Notes under the pieces: model-generated
What the model saw: the letters and a program-made list of their open reading frames with translations, nothing else
Databases searched by the model: none
What the model was told of the DNA's origin: nothing
In this document: positions 1-5,325 of the stretch, piece by piece
Numbering within the stretch: the stretch's first letter is position 1
How the letters are laid out: the number at the start of each line of letters is the position of its first letter
Program-made: the position numbers and the translations under genes
Assembly (NCBI GenBank): GCA_013203365.1
Contig: JABMQG010000430.1
Location: 1 to 5,454 of the forward strand
DNA: 5,454 bases
Direction of reading: 5' to 3'
Source: Planctomycetota bacterium
Lineage (GTDB): Bacteria; Planctomycetota; Phycisphaerae; SM23-33; FEN-1343

Positions 1-1
1 C

Positions 2-42
2 CTGAGCATCCTTCCGCTCAGCGGCCGAGTCGGCAACTCGGC
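2..42. repeat. Two adjacent perfect hairpins at the left edge
   Basis: CTGAGC (2-7) pairs with GCTCAG (16-21) across an 8-base loop. GCCGAGT (24-30) pairs with ACTCGGC (36-42) across a 5-base loop. Both stems are perfect and only two bases separate them. No T-tract follows on either strand inside the window, so they are not classic intrinsic terminators. They could belong to a structured leader of a gene beyond the left edge, or form a processing or Rho-linked structure. The pairing is seen directly; the role is unknown. Confidence 0.4.
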
Positions 43-129
43 TGTATCCTGCCTCCCTTCAATCGACTTGGGCCGTCTTGTCAAACCCGCAAGCTGTCGA
101 ATTCACAATGTATTCACACGTTATTGTCT

Positions 130-160
130 CCAGGGGCAAAGACATAAGACATACCCCTGG
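130..160 (-). terminator. Possible end-of-operon hairpin after the TPR gene
   Basis: CCAGGGG at 130-136 and CCCCTGG at 154-160 form a perfect 7-bp stem with a 17-base loop. It begins 9 bases after the stop codon of the TPR lipoprotein gene. The loop is mostly two tandem copies of agacata (140-146 and 147-153). On the minus strand the stem is followed by AGACAATAACG, which is not a run of T, so the hairpin may protect the RNA 3' end or act with Rho instead of terminating alone. Confidence 0.33.
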
Positions 161-169
161 CCAGGCAGC

Positions 170-1351
170 CTATTCGGCCACGCTGGCCAACAATTGCTTG
201 GCGACCAAGTTTCCCGGCTCGATCTCCAGCGTCATGCGATAGCATCGGTTGGCCTCGGCCGTCTTACCCAAGGCGCCATAGCTTCGCCCCAAGAGGCACT
301 GGAGCATCGCATGATCTTTGTGCGCCTGGGCCGACCGGGCAAGCACCGCGTTGGCCGGACCGGGCATACCCTGCCCGAGCAACGCATAGCCCAACAGAAT
401 GCTGGCCTCGGGTGCCTCGGGCTCCAGCCGCAGGGCCTCCTCGGCCGACAGGATCGCACGGGGCAGGTCCCCGCAAAGAAGGGCGGCCTTGGCCAGATTG
501 ACCCAATTACGAGGCTCAGCCGGGGCCAACTCGGTCAACCGGAAGAAGCTGGCCTTGGCCTGTTTCGGCCGACCGGCCGCCAGTTGGCTCTCGCCCAGCA
601 TGGCCAGCACCCAGGGCTGCTGGTCATAGGCCTTTTCACCTGACAGACGCTCGAGAATGCCGGCTGCGTCGTCGTATCGGCCGGCGAAGAAACCGGCCTT
701 GGCCATACACTCCAGCACTTGCAGGTCGTCCTCCGGGGCCAGCAACTGGGCCTGGCTGTAGTGCTCCCAGGCCCTGGCGCTGTTGCCGGCCAGCGCCGCC
801 AACTCCCCGGCCGCCATGTACATACCAACAGAGGCCTCCATGCAGGTGAGCTTGCCTTCGATAAGGGCCAATGCATGTTCGCCTTGGCCCATCGCAACCA
901 TCACCTCGGCCGAGGCCAACACGTAAGCCGGGTTGTCGCCCTCCAACGCTCGGGCCTTCTCGTACAGCCTAAGGGCATCGGCGAGTCGCCCTCGCCGCTC
1001 GGCCACCACGGCCATCAAGTAAACAATCTTGCCGCTCTTGGGATTCAACTCCGCCGCGGTCTTAAGATACCTTTCAGCCTGGAGGTACTTGCCTTGCTCG
1101 ATGGCCACGCGCGCCGTCAGTACCAACGCCAATGCCATTTTCGGCGACAGCGACAGTGCCTCGCCGGCCGATTCGCTCGCGGCTTTCAACTCGCCGCTGC
1201 GAAACTGCTCCTCACCCACGGAAACAAGCATCTTGGCGCGGGTATCGTGCCATCGTTGGTACGCCTCCACCTTAGCCTGCTTGTGGGGGGTGCACCCAGT
1301 CAAGCCAACTATCACGATGGCGACCAGCACCAATCCTCTTATGTGTTTCAT
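170..1351 (-). CDS. TPR-repeat lipoprotein, candidate secretin pilotin
   Basis: This is a 393-aa lipoprotein made almost wholly of tetratricopeptide repeats. A basic start (MKH-R) and a hydrophobic stretch lead to an L-T-G-C lipobox at residues 17-20, so Cys20 should be lipidated. From about residue 38 to 379 there are roughly ten 34-residue helix pairs, with the spaced small residues and a Pro near the end of many units (for example ALSLSP, AELNP, ALRLEP, LEIEP). The ATG at 1351 was chosen because AGGAG lies 7 bases upstream and the signal peptide begins there; the open frame runs 12 codons further but spoils the signal. It follows the secretin gene by 75 bases. In type IV pilus systems, TPR lipoproteins (PilF, PilW, Tgl) bring the secretin to the outer membrane, so a pilotin role is a reasonable inference. 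At nearly 400 aa it exceeds the usual six-TPR pilotin, and a general scaffold role remains possible. The TPR call is firm; the partner is inferred. Confidence 0.88.
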   Translation of the reverse strand: MKHIRGLVLVAIVIVGLTGCTPHKQAKVEAYQRWHDTRAKMLVSVGEEQFRSGELKAASESAGEALSLSPKMALALVLTARVAIEQGKYLQAERYLKTAAELNPKSGKIVYLMAVVAERRGRLADALRLYEKARALEGDNPAYVLASAEVMVAMGQGEHALALIEGKLTCMEASVGMYMAAGELAALAGNSARAWEHYSQAQLLAPEDDLQVLECMAKAGFFAGRYDDAAGILERLSGEKAYDQQPWVLAMLGESQLAAGRPKQAKASFFRLTELAPAEPRNWVNLAKAALLCGDLPRAILSAEEALRLEPEAPEASILLGYALLGQGMPGPANAVLARSAQAHKDHAMLQCLLGRSYGALGKTAEANRCYRMTLEIEPGNLVAKQLLASVAE

Positions 1352-1358
1352 TTTACTT

Positions 1359-1363
1359 CTCCT
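1359..1363 (-). promoter_or_regulatory. Ribosome binding site of the TPR lipoprotein gene
   Basis: On the minus strand AGGAG sits 7 bases before the ATG at 1351. It decides this start over the upstream in-frame codon at 1387. Confidence 0.8.
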
Positions 1364-1393
1364 AGCATCCTTGCCAAACCTCTGCAAAGTTCC

Positions 1394-1411
1394 CGGCTTA
1401 ACACCAAGCCG
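1394..1411. repeat. 6-bp hairpin in the secretin-TPR junction
   Basis: CGGCTT (1394-1399) pairs perfectly with AAGCCG (1406-1411) across a 6-base loop. On the minus strand it comes directly after the eight-T tract, so it is not itself a terminator in that direction. It may stabilise the 5' end of a processed TPR mRNA or compete with the upstream fold. The function is not known. Confidence 0.35.
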
Positions 1412-1412
1412 T

Positions 1413-1468
1413 AAAAAAAACCGCCGCTACTGCTTGGGCTCTTCCTCCGAGCCTACAGCTTCAACGGC
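1413..1468 (-). terminator. Terminator- or attenuator-like structure at the secretin 3' end
   Basis: On the minus strand the last codons of the secretin can fold into a nested stem. GCCGTT (1463-1468) pairs with AGCGGC (1423-1428) with one G-U pair, CTG (1456-1458) pairs with CAG (1430-1432), and GGCTC (1449-1453) pairs with GAGCC (1437-1441). Two G residues and then eight T residues (1413-1420) follow. This resembles an intrinsic terminator that overlaps the stop codon. The TPR gene continues 61 bases later with its own strong ribosome binding site, so partial read-through that lowers TPR relative to secretin is plausible. The T-tract is certain; the stem is interrupted, so termination is inferred. 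Confidence 0.4.
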
Positions 1469-3391
1469 CTGGCTGGGGCTGTCCGACGGGGTTTCTGCAG
1501 GAGGTTCAGACGTCTTGATCATGCCCATCGACTCGCGAACGGGCTTAGGTATCGAACCGTAATCCAGAGGCTTACATGGCATAATCACGCCGGCGACCTC
1601 AAGGCCGAGCTCGTTCATGATCATCTTCTGGATGATCCATCGCACAGAGGACTCCTGCGGCTCGTTAGCCCAGAGCGCCTTGCCTGTGATCTTCTCCTTC
1701 AGCAGCAGGGCCTCGTACATGGCCGGCGACATGCTCAGGGCCAAGTTGGTGTCCCACATCGCTCGTTTGGTGTTACCATTGGCCAGATGCTGCTTGGCCC
1801 AGCTCACGTGCATGTTGGCCAGCCGGGTGCGACCCCACCATCCCAGGTTTTGCCTCATTCCAAGACGGAAGCGCTCCACGTCGTTGCGAAGCTGCTCGCT
1901 GACGACGTCGTCAGTGCCTTCCTTGATGATCCTGGGGGTGATCAAGATAATCACTTCTTCGCGAACAACGTCGTCTCCGGTGGAACGGAATGCGGCCCCA
2001 AGTCCTGGGATATTGCCAAGCACCGGCACCTGATTTCGGGACTTGGTAATCTTGTCGCGGAACAGGCCGCTGATAACGATGGTATGCCCATCCTTGACCA
2101 TGATGTTGGATATGCACTCGGTGGTCGTCTCGGAGGGCAGTCCCGTAACATCAACTGAGCCGGAGGAGTCTTTGGGTGCCACCTCAAGGCGGACATAGCC
2201 GTCCTTGCCGATGATCGGGCGGATGACCAGCTCTGTACCGGTGTTCAGGAAGCTTACGCTCGTCGTGGTGCCGCCCGTGTCGGTCGTGTTGGTCATGTCG
2301 CGATAGCCCTTCTTATCGCCGACGTGTATCGACCCCTCTTGCCCGTCAATGACCAGGAGCTTCGGGTTCGCCAACACGTTGGTGTCGGTGATTTCCTCCA
2401 GGGCGTGAAGGAATATGGACATGTCCGTTATCCCCAAGAAGTTCATCGACAACCCACCACTGGTGCCGGCCGTTTTGGAGACGGCGAAATCGGTCGAGGC
2501 GTTCAACGTGTTCAGGTCCACCCCGGGCAGGCCCGCAAAGTCGATGCCCAGTTTGTTCCCTTCATCCAGGGTAGTCCGCAGGATGGTCGCCTCGATGAGC
2601 ACCTGCTGTGGCCTTCTGTCCACTTTTTCCAGCATGTCGGCTATCTTCCCGAGGTTCTCCTCGTAGTCTCGCACGACCAGCACGTTCTGGCCGGCATAGC
2701 CCATGTCGCCGCTGGCGGTAGGACTGCCGGCTAGTCGGCCTTCGCTGCTCATGCACGGGCCGATCAATTTCTTCACGTCTTCAGTGTTGATGTAGTACAG
2801 TGAAAAAACCTTCGTAGCCATCTTGCGCTGCGATTGCTTAATGGCCTCTAATTCCTTTTGGGTGTACACGTAGATGAAGTTGCCCTTTTCGATGTACCCG
2901 AAACCGTTGACCGAAAGCACTGCGTCAAGGGCCTCACGGAACGTGATGTTGAACAGATCCGCCGTGACGGTGCCCTTGACGGCCGGGCTCGATATGATGT
3001 TCCTCTGGCTCATCATGGAAAGCTGCCTCAGAACAACCCGAATGGGGGCGTCATGGAGCGGCCAGTGGGTAATCAGTCCGCCGGTGGCCTTCATCCCCGC
3101 AACGTCCTGATCCCCATCGGTCGCGGGCGCCTCGGCCGGTGCGGCCTGTGCGGCCTGTGCGGCCTGTGCGGCCTGTGCGGCCTGTGCGGCCGGTGCGGCG
3201 GGTTCGGCCGGTGCGGCGGCGGGTTCGGCCGGTGCGGCGGCGGGTTCGGCCGCCTCAACTACACCTCCATCAACGGCCGAGACGGTCAATGGCAGGTCCT
3301 TGGGTTCGGCGATCGCCGCAGTCGTCCACAACGCCGCCAACATTAGCACAGCCGCGAGCACAACGGGCAGGGCTTTGTACCGCAGTTTCAT
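1427..3391 (-). CDS. Outer-membrane secretin, PilQ/GspD superfamily
   Basis: This 654-aa protein should form the ring-shaped outer-membrane pore of a T4P/T2SS-like machine. Residues 1-28 are a Sec signal peptide ending AIA|EP. Residues 46-90 are an Ala/Pro/Gln-rich linker. A secretin/TonB short N-terminal (N0/STN) domain spans about 107-177, and a single N1-type domain about 193-258. The secretin core runs about 260-490, with the family signature VPVLGNIPGLGAAF at 455-468 and the late strand ending ITPRII at 484-489. Having N0 plus one further N-domain is closer to PilQ than to GspD (N0-N3), but no AMIN domain precedes it. The 164 residues after the core are unusual, with a TPR-like helix pair at about 525-558 and an acidic Pro/Ser tail. 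The ATG at 3391 was chosen over an in-frame start at 3454 because AGGAG lies 6 bases upstream and the signal peptide starts there. It lies between the GspH-like pilin gene and the TPR lipoprotein gene. Family assignment is firm; pilus versus secretion is open. Confidence 0.93.
   Translation of the reverse strand: MKLRYKALPVVLAAVLMLAALWTTAAIAEPKDLPLTVSAVDGGVVEAAEPAAAPAEPAAAPAEPAAPAAQAAQAAQAAQAAQAAPAEAPATDGDQDVAGMKATGGLITHWPLHDAPIRVVLRQLSMMSQRNIISSPAVKGTVTADLFNITFREALDAVLSVNGFGYIEKGNFIYVYTQKELEAIKQSQRKMATKVFSLYYINTEDVKKLIGPCMSSEGRLAGSPTASGDMGYAGQNVLVVRDYEENLGKIADMLEKVDRRPQQVLIEATILRTTLDEGNKLGIDFAGLPGVDLNTLNASTDFAVSKTAGTSGGLSMNFLGITDMSIFLHALEEITDTNVLANPKLLVIDGQEGSIHVGDKKGYRDMTNTTDTGGTTTSVSFLNTGTELVIRPIIGKDGYVRLEVAPKDSSGSVDVTGLPSETTTECISNIMVKDGHTIVISGLFRDKITKSRNQVPVLGNIPGLGAAFRSTGDDVVREEVIILITPRIIKEGTDDVVSEQLRNDVERFRLGMRQNLGWWGRTRLANMHVSWAKQHLANGNTKRAMWDTNLALSMSPAMYEALLLKEKITGKALWANEPQESSVRWIIQKMIMNELGLEVAGVIMPCKPLDYGSIPKPVRESMGMIKTSEPPAETPSDSPSQAVEAVGSEEEPKQ
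3141..3185. repeat. Five tandem 9-bp repeats coding for Ala-Ala-Gln
   Basis: The 9-mer gcggcctgt occurs five times without a mismatch at 3141-3149, 3150-3158, 3159-3167, 3168-3176 and 3177-3185, followed by a near copy (gcggccggt). Read on the minus strand it encodes a repeated A-A-Q unit in the secretin linker. Copy-number changes would alter linker length by three residues without shifting the frame. Confidence 0.92.
3200..3251. repeat. 21-bp tandem repeat in the secretin linker, about 2.5 copies
   Basis: Two identical 21-base units beginning gggttcggcc lie at 3200-3220 and 3221-3241, followed by the first 10 bases of a third at 3242-3251. On the minus strand each unit adds seven residues of Ala/Pro/Glu. 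It adjoins the 9-bp array, so the linker has grown by two different duplications. Confidence 0.9.
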
Positions 3392-3397
3392 TTCCTT

Positions 3398-3402
3398 CTC
3401 CT
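3398..3402 (-). promoter_or_regulatory. Ribosome binding site of the secretin gene
   Basis: On the minus strand AGGAG lies 6 bases before the ATG at 3391 and fixes the secretin start at the signal peptide. A short hairpin (CCGGG 3413-3417 with CCCGG 3423-3427, 5-base loop) lies just upstream and would leave the site exposed. Confidence 0.8.
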
Positions 3403-3440
3403 TACCAGGTTGCCGGGAAATACCCGGTCGGGCCAAGCAC

Positions 3441-3462
3441 AAAAACCGCCACACACCAGCGG
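3441..3462 (-). terminator. Weak hairpin plus five T in the pilin-secretin gap
   Basis: On the minus strand CCGC (3459-3462) pairs with GCGG (3446-3449), extended by two wobble pairs. The stem is followed directly by TTTTT (3441-3445). The stem is short, so any termination would be partial. It lies 86 bases after the GspH-like stop and 49 bases before the secretin start, where it could tune secretin level relative to the pilins. Confidence 0.28.
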
Positions 3463-3548
3463 GGGCTTGACGCGATTTTTCATTCGTTTGATTTCCAAGG
3501 TCACATTCACGCCGGCCTGTGCAGCAACGATTTCAACATAGTCCGTTT

Positions 3549-4058
3549 CTACGGGTTAAGTGACACCGCGGTTATCTTGCCCGTCACCGGGGCTATACTG
3601 ATGCGATAAGTATTCCCATCGGCGGAAAGGGTGACGTCACCACCGTTGTCAGGCGAGCCCAGCGAGTCGAACGTAACACTGTCGCTGCCGTTGAAGGTCG
3701 CCGCGAGAACTTCAACCTTCTCCAGTCCTCTCGTGCCGGCAAAAACGATGGCGAACGGCTTCTTTGTCACCGGATGAATCAGCGTCGTCCCGTCGGCATC
3801 TTCCAGGCGGTAGCTTTCCGTTTCAGCGTCGAACACCACGCTGATAGGCTTCTGAGTGACAATGGCTTCGTTCTGGGCGTACTGCAAGTTGGCGAGCATC
3901 GCGCGGGCGGCCGAGACGGCCTGAATATCGCCCATGGCGAAAAGCCGGGGCACGACCATCGCCGCCGCGATGCCCAAGATCACCACTACCACAAGGATCT
4001 CCACCAACGTGAAGCCTTGATGCGAAACGGCGTTATTTTTTCGCCGGGGCCTGGGCAT
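3549..4058 (-). CDS. GspH/FimT-type minor pilin or pseudopilin
   Basis: This is a 169-aa prepilin of the T4P/T2SS superfamily. A basic 15-residue leader ends HQG, followed by FTLVE, so the prepilin peptidase would cut after Gly15 and methylate Phe16. Glu20 is the conserved Glu5 of the mature protein. A hydrophobic helix runs to about residue 38. The region 48-76 (SAARAMLANLQYAQNEAIV and the strand after it) resembles the GspH/FimT pseudopilin domain, and a beta-rich C-terminus follows. GspH/FimT proteins sit at or near the pilus tip and help start assembly. The ATG at 4058 has AAGGA 8 bases upstream, inside the end of the bitopic gene, and the two reading frames overlap by 26 bases, which suggests coupled translation. 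The secretin gene starts 157 bases downstream. The prepilin call is firm; the GspH subtype is likely but rests on resemblance. Confidence 0.9.
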   Translation of the reverse strand: MPRPRRKNNAVSHQGFTLVEILVVVVILGIAAAMVVPRLFAMGDIQAVSAARAMLANLQYAQNEAIVTQKPISVVFDAETESYRLEDADGTTLIHPVTKKPFAIVFAGTRGLEKVEVLAATFNGSDSVTFDSLGSPDNGGDVTLSADGNTYRISIAPVTGKITAVSLNP

Positions 4059-4419
4059 TAGGCGCTTCCTTTGTAGTGTCTTCGGCTACGACCACGACCA
4101 CCTTTATTTCCCCACTGGTCATGGTTGAAAGTATCTTGTCAAGCTTGGCGTTGACCTGGGCGAGCTCGCCAATAATGGCCCGCTCGGAAGCCGCCCTGTC
4201 GTAGAGGACATTGCGAACTGTCTTCTCCGGTCGGTCCATGTCGGCCGCTACAGTCAACCTCGCCGCCGAAGGCCAAAGTGCGATTATTACCACCGCCAGT
4301 AGCACCGCCCCGGCAAAAAGCAGCCTCCGCAAGCCCCAAGCCGCACCCAAGCCGCTCTCGGACGTCGGGCATCCCTTCAGCCTGACGTCGGTTTTCGTTT
4401 CTTGATCATGTGTCTTCAT
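4033..4419 (-). CDS. Small bitopic membrane protein, unrecognised family
   Basis: I do not recognise this 128-aa protein. A charged N-terminal segment (1-31) ends in Arg-Arg, and one transmembrane helix spans about 33-50. By the positive-inside rule the rest would be periplasmic. Residues about 63-100 look like an amphipathic or coiled-coil helix, followed by a hydrophobic strand (IKVVVVVAE, 105-113) and a Pro/Ala/Lys tail. The ATG at 4419 was preferred to the GTG at 4437 because AAGGA lies 7 bases upstream. It lies between two pilin genes and overlaps the second by 26 bases, so it very probably belongs to the same apparatus. One inner-membrane helix plus a short periplasmic part is reminiscent of the connectors GspC, PilN or PilO, but it is much shorter than any of them and no homology is visible. 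Coding is likely from the context and ribosome binding site; the role is inferred. Confidence 0.78.
   Translation of the reverse strand: MKTHDQETKTDVRLKGCPTSESGLGAAWGLRRLLFAGAVLLAVVIIALWPSAARLTVAADMDRPEKTVRNVLYDRAASERAIIGELAQVNAKLDKILSTMTSGEIKVVVVVAEDTTKEAPNAQAPAKK
4067..4071 (-). promoter_or_regulatory. Ribosome binding site of the GspH-like gene, inside the upstream gene
   Basis: On the minus strand AAGGA lies 8 bases before the ATG at 4058. It sits within the last codons of the bitopic protein gene, so ribosomes finishing that gene pass over it. This supports coupled translation. Confidence 0.7.
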
Positions 4420-4426
4420 TTGAAGT

Positions 4427-4431
4427 TCCTT
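4427..4431 (-). promoter_or_regulatory. Ribosome binding site of the bitopic protein gene
   Basis: On the minus strand AAGGA lies 7 bases before the ATG at 4419. It would lie inside the coding sequence if the GTG at 4437 were the start, so it favours the ATG. Confidence 0.7.
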
Positions 4432-4532
4432 TTCCACAATGGCACCTGCCTCGAATACAAACTCGCCTCATTCCTGCCAATTCCTGATAGTCAGCGACGC
4501 TTTACTCGCCGAATACATGCCGTATGCAACCA

Positions 4533-4570
4533 GTGGCCCGGCCCGGCACTAACCCGCCGTCGTCGGCCAC
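4533..4570. repeat. Inverted repeat in the gap after the GspG-like gene
   Basis: GTGGCC (4533-4538) pairs with GGCCAC (4565-4570) across a 26-base GC-rich loop. It starts 37 bases after the stop of the GspG-like gene. No T-tract follows, so it may act as a 3' stabilising fold that raises the major pilin message over the downstream genes, or be chance in GC-rich DNA. The rest of the 188-base gap (4420-4607) shows no gene I can support. Confidence 0.25.
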
Positions 4571-4607
4571 CACTCGTTCATATCTCCTAACCGGCCTCGT
4601 CGCGCCA

Positions 4608-5108
4608 TCAGTACTCTATGTACGACTTGCCGTTGCTATCCTGGCCGACCGAATCAGCCAGAAACGTCAACGTGCCCGGCTGGTATATCCAGCCGAACTC
4701 GTCGCTGGCCTCGGCCGGCAGGTCCTCGCCGTCGCCGAGGATCGCTACGGTATTCTTCAAGTTAACCGGATTGGACGGTGCTTCTCGCCAATAAGGACCG
4801 TAGCGGAACCCCGGTGTGCCGATCGGCTGGGTCTCACCCAGCTCATTCGTAGCCATGGTCATCTGCGCCACAAACATCTCCGCCGTGGGGGGGCTCCTGT
4901 CGGGCGGATACGAGGGCGGTACGCCGCCATGTTGGGCCATATAGACCGCCAACTGTGTTCGCGACACACGCAGATCCTCTGCCAGCGTACTGGCACGAGC
5001 CGCCTGCGAGGCATTTGAGAACTGTGGAATCACAATTGCCGCCAGGATCCCCAGTATTATCACTACGATCAAGATTTCAACCAGTGTGAAGCCCTTGTTG
5101 GAGTTCAT
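4608..5108 (-). CDS. GspG/PilE-type major pilin or pseudopilin
   Basis: This is a 166-aa prepilin. A short leader, MNSNKG, is followed by FTLVE, so the prepilin peptidase should cut after Gly6, and Glu11 is the conserved mature Glu5. The hydrophobic helix at 7-29 ends IPQF, typical of GspG and type IV pilins. The helix continues to about 60, then a Pro-rich loop (64-74) leads to a beta-rich body with GPYWREAPSNP at 104-114 and GWIYQP at 139-144. Subunits of this kind polymerise into the pilus or pseudopilus shaft from the inner membrane. The ATG at 5108 was chosen because a TTG six codons earlier would lengthen the leader, and GAGGAG lies 10 bases upstream. It is the first complete gene of the group, and a 188-base gap separates it from the next. 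It is slightly longer than a typical GspG. The pilin call is firm; major-subunit status is inferred from type and position. Confidence 0.93.
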   Translation of the reverse strand: MNSNKGFTLVEILIVVIILGILAAIVIPQFSNASQAARASTLAEDLRVSRTQLAVYMAQHGGVPPSYPPDRSPPTAEMFVAQMTMATNELGETQPIGTPGFRYGPYWREAPSNPVNLKNTVAILGDGEDLPAEASDEFGWIYQPGTLTFLADSVGQDSNGKSYIEY

Positions 5109-5118
5109 GACCGTTTCA

Positions 5119-5124
5119 CTCCTC
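5119..5124 (-). promoter_or_regulatory. Ribosome binding site of the GspG-like gene
   Basis: On the minus strand GAGGAG lies 10 bases before the ATG at 5108. The spacing is long but within range, and it supports the short prepilin leader over the TTG at 5126. Confidence 0.7.
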
Positions 5125-5291
5125 AATACGATCGATGAAAGGACTGTTCAATCCATCGGCCGCAGGCATGACCAACATCTGTAAGGTCGCCACGATATCG
5201 ATCACACATATATCCGCGGCGAGACGCTCGATGTAGCCACCCACTTGCCGACGCCATGCCGTCTGTCCAGTTATCGCATGAATTCACAAGG

Positions 5292-5325
5292 CGGCCCGGC
5301 CGACCATGGAAGGCCGACCGGGCCG
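5292..5325 (-). terminator. GC-rich hairpin after the right-hand partial gene
   Basis: CGGCCCGG (5292-5299) and CCGGGCCG (5318-5325) form a perfect 8-bp GC stem with an 18-base loop, starting 23 bases after the stop of the partial gene at the right edge. GGCCGACC occurs twice, at 5298-5305 and 5312-5319, so alternative pairings exist. On the minus strand CCTTGTGAATTC follows with no T-run. It probably marks the 3' end of the upstream transcript, which makes the GspG-like gene the start of its own unit. No convincing promoter could be picked in 5109-5291. Confidence 0.45.

Larger units (their letters stand above)
1..169. other. Non-coding region downstream of the TPR gene
   Basis: No credible gene is seen in these 169 bases. 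They hold three perfect hairpins (2-21, 24-42 and 130-160) and a pair of ATTCACA heptamers at 101-107 and 112-118. An open plus-strand frame that begins at 68 is the antisense shadow of the TPR gene. The region probably marks the end of the minus-strand operon, and may carry the leader of the next gene beyond the left edge. Confidence 0.5.
3388..3483 (-). other. Possible 31-codon upstream ORF ending on the secretin start
   Basis: An ATG at 3483 opens a 31-codon frame starting MKNRVKPP. Its TGA overlaps the secretin start as ATGA, and the frame ends in AGG AGA AGG AAA, which also contains the secretin ribosome binding site. Only a weak GGA lies about 10 bases upstream. Any frame open here would stop at that TGA, because the gene begins ATGA, so the overlap is weak evidence. 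It could be a leader peptide or chance. Confidence 0.2.

Noticed and set aside
24..100. Resemblance of ACAGCCGAGTTGCCG (minus strand) to the 3' part of a cyclic-di-GMP-I riboswitch
   Set aside because: The required upstream parts, including a GCAAAGCC-type segment and the GAAA tetraloop stem, are not seen on the minus strand, so the match is probably chance.
68..643. Long plus-strand open frame opposite the TPR gene
   Set aside because: It is antisense to a clear TPR lipoprotein, has no ribosome binding site or recognisable domain, and reflects the GC-rich codon pattern of the real gene.
2858..3609. Plus-strand frames with repeated Gly-Leu-Cys and Arg-Pro-Val units
   Set aside because: These are translations of the opposite strand of the secretin linker repeats. 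The secretin frame has the signal peptide, domains and ribosome binding site.
4550..4594. Ten-codon minus-strand ORF (MNEWWPTTAG) after the GspG-like gene
   Set aside because: GGAG lies only two bases before the ATG, which is too close for normal initiation, and nothing else supports a peptide.
5127..5160. Possible promoter TTGAAC, 17 bases, TATTGA upstream of the GspG-like gene
   Set aside because: The -10 would lie directly against the ribosome binding site, so a transcript from it would lack that site; the -10 match is also poor.
99..5289. GAATTCACAA shared between the two flanking gaps (99-108 and 5280-5289)
   Set aside because: Several 10-base matches are expected by chance in a window of this length, and the surrounding bases do not match.
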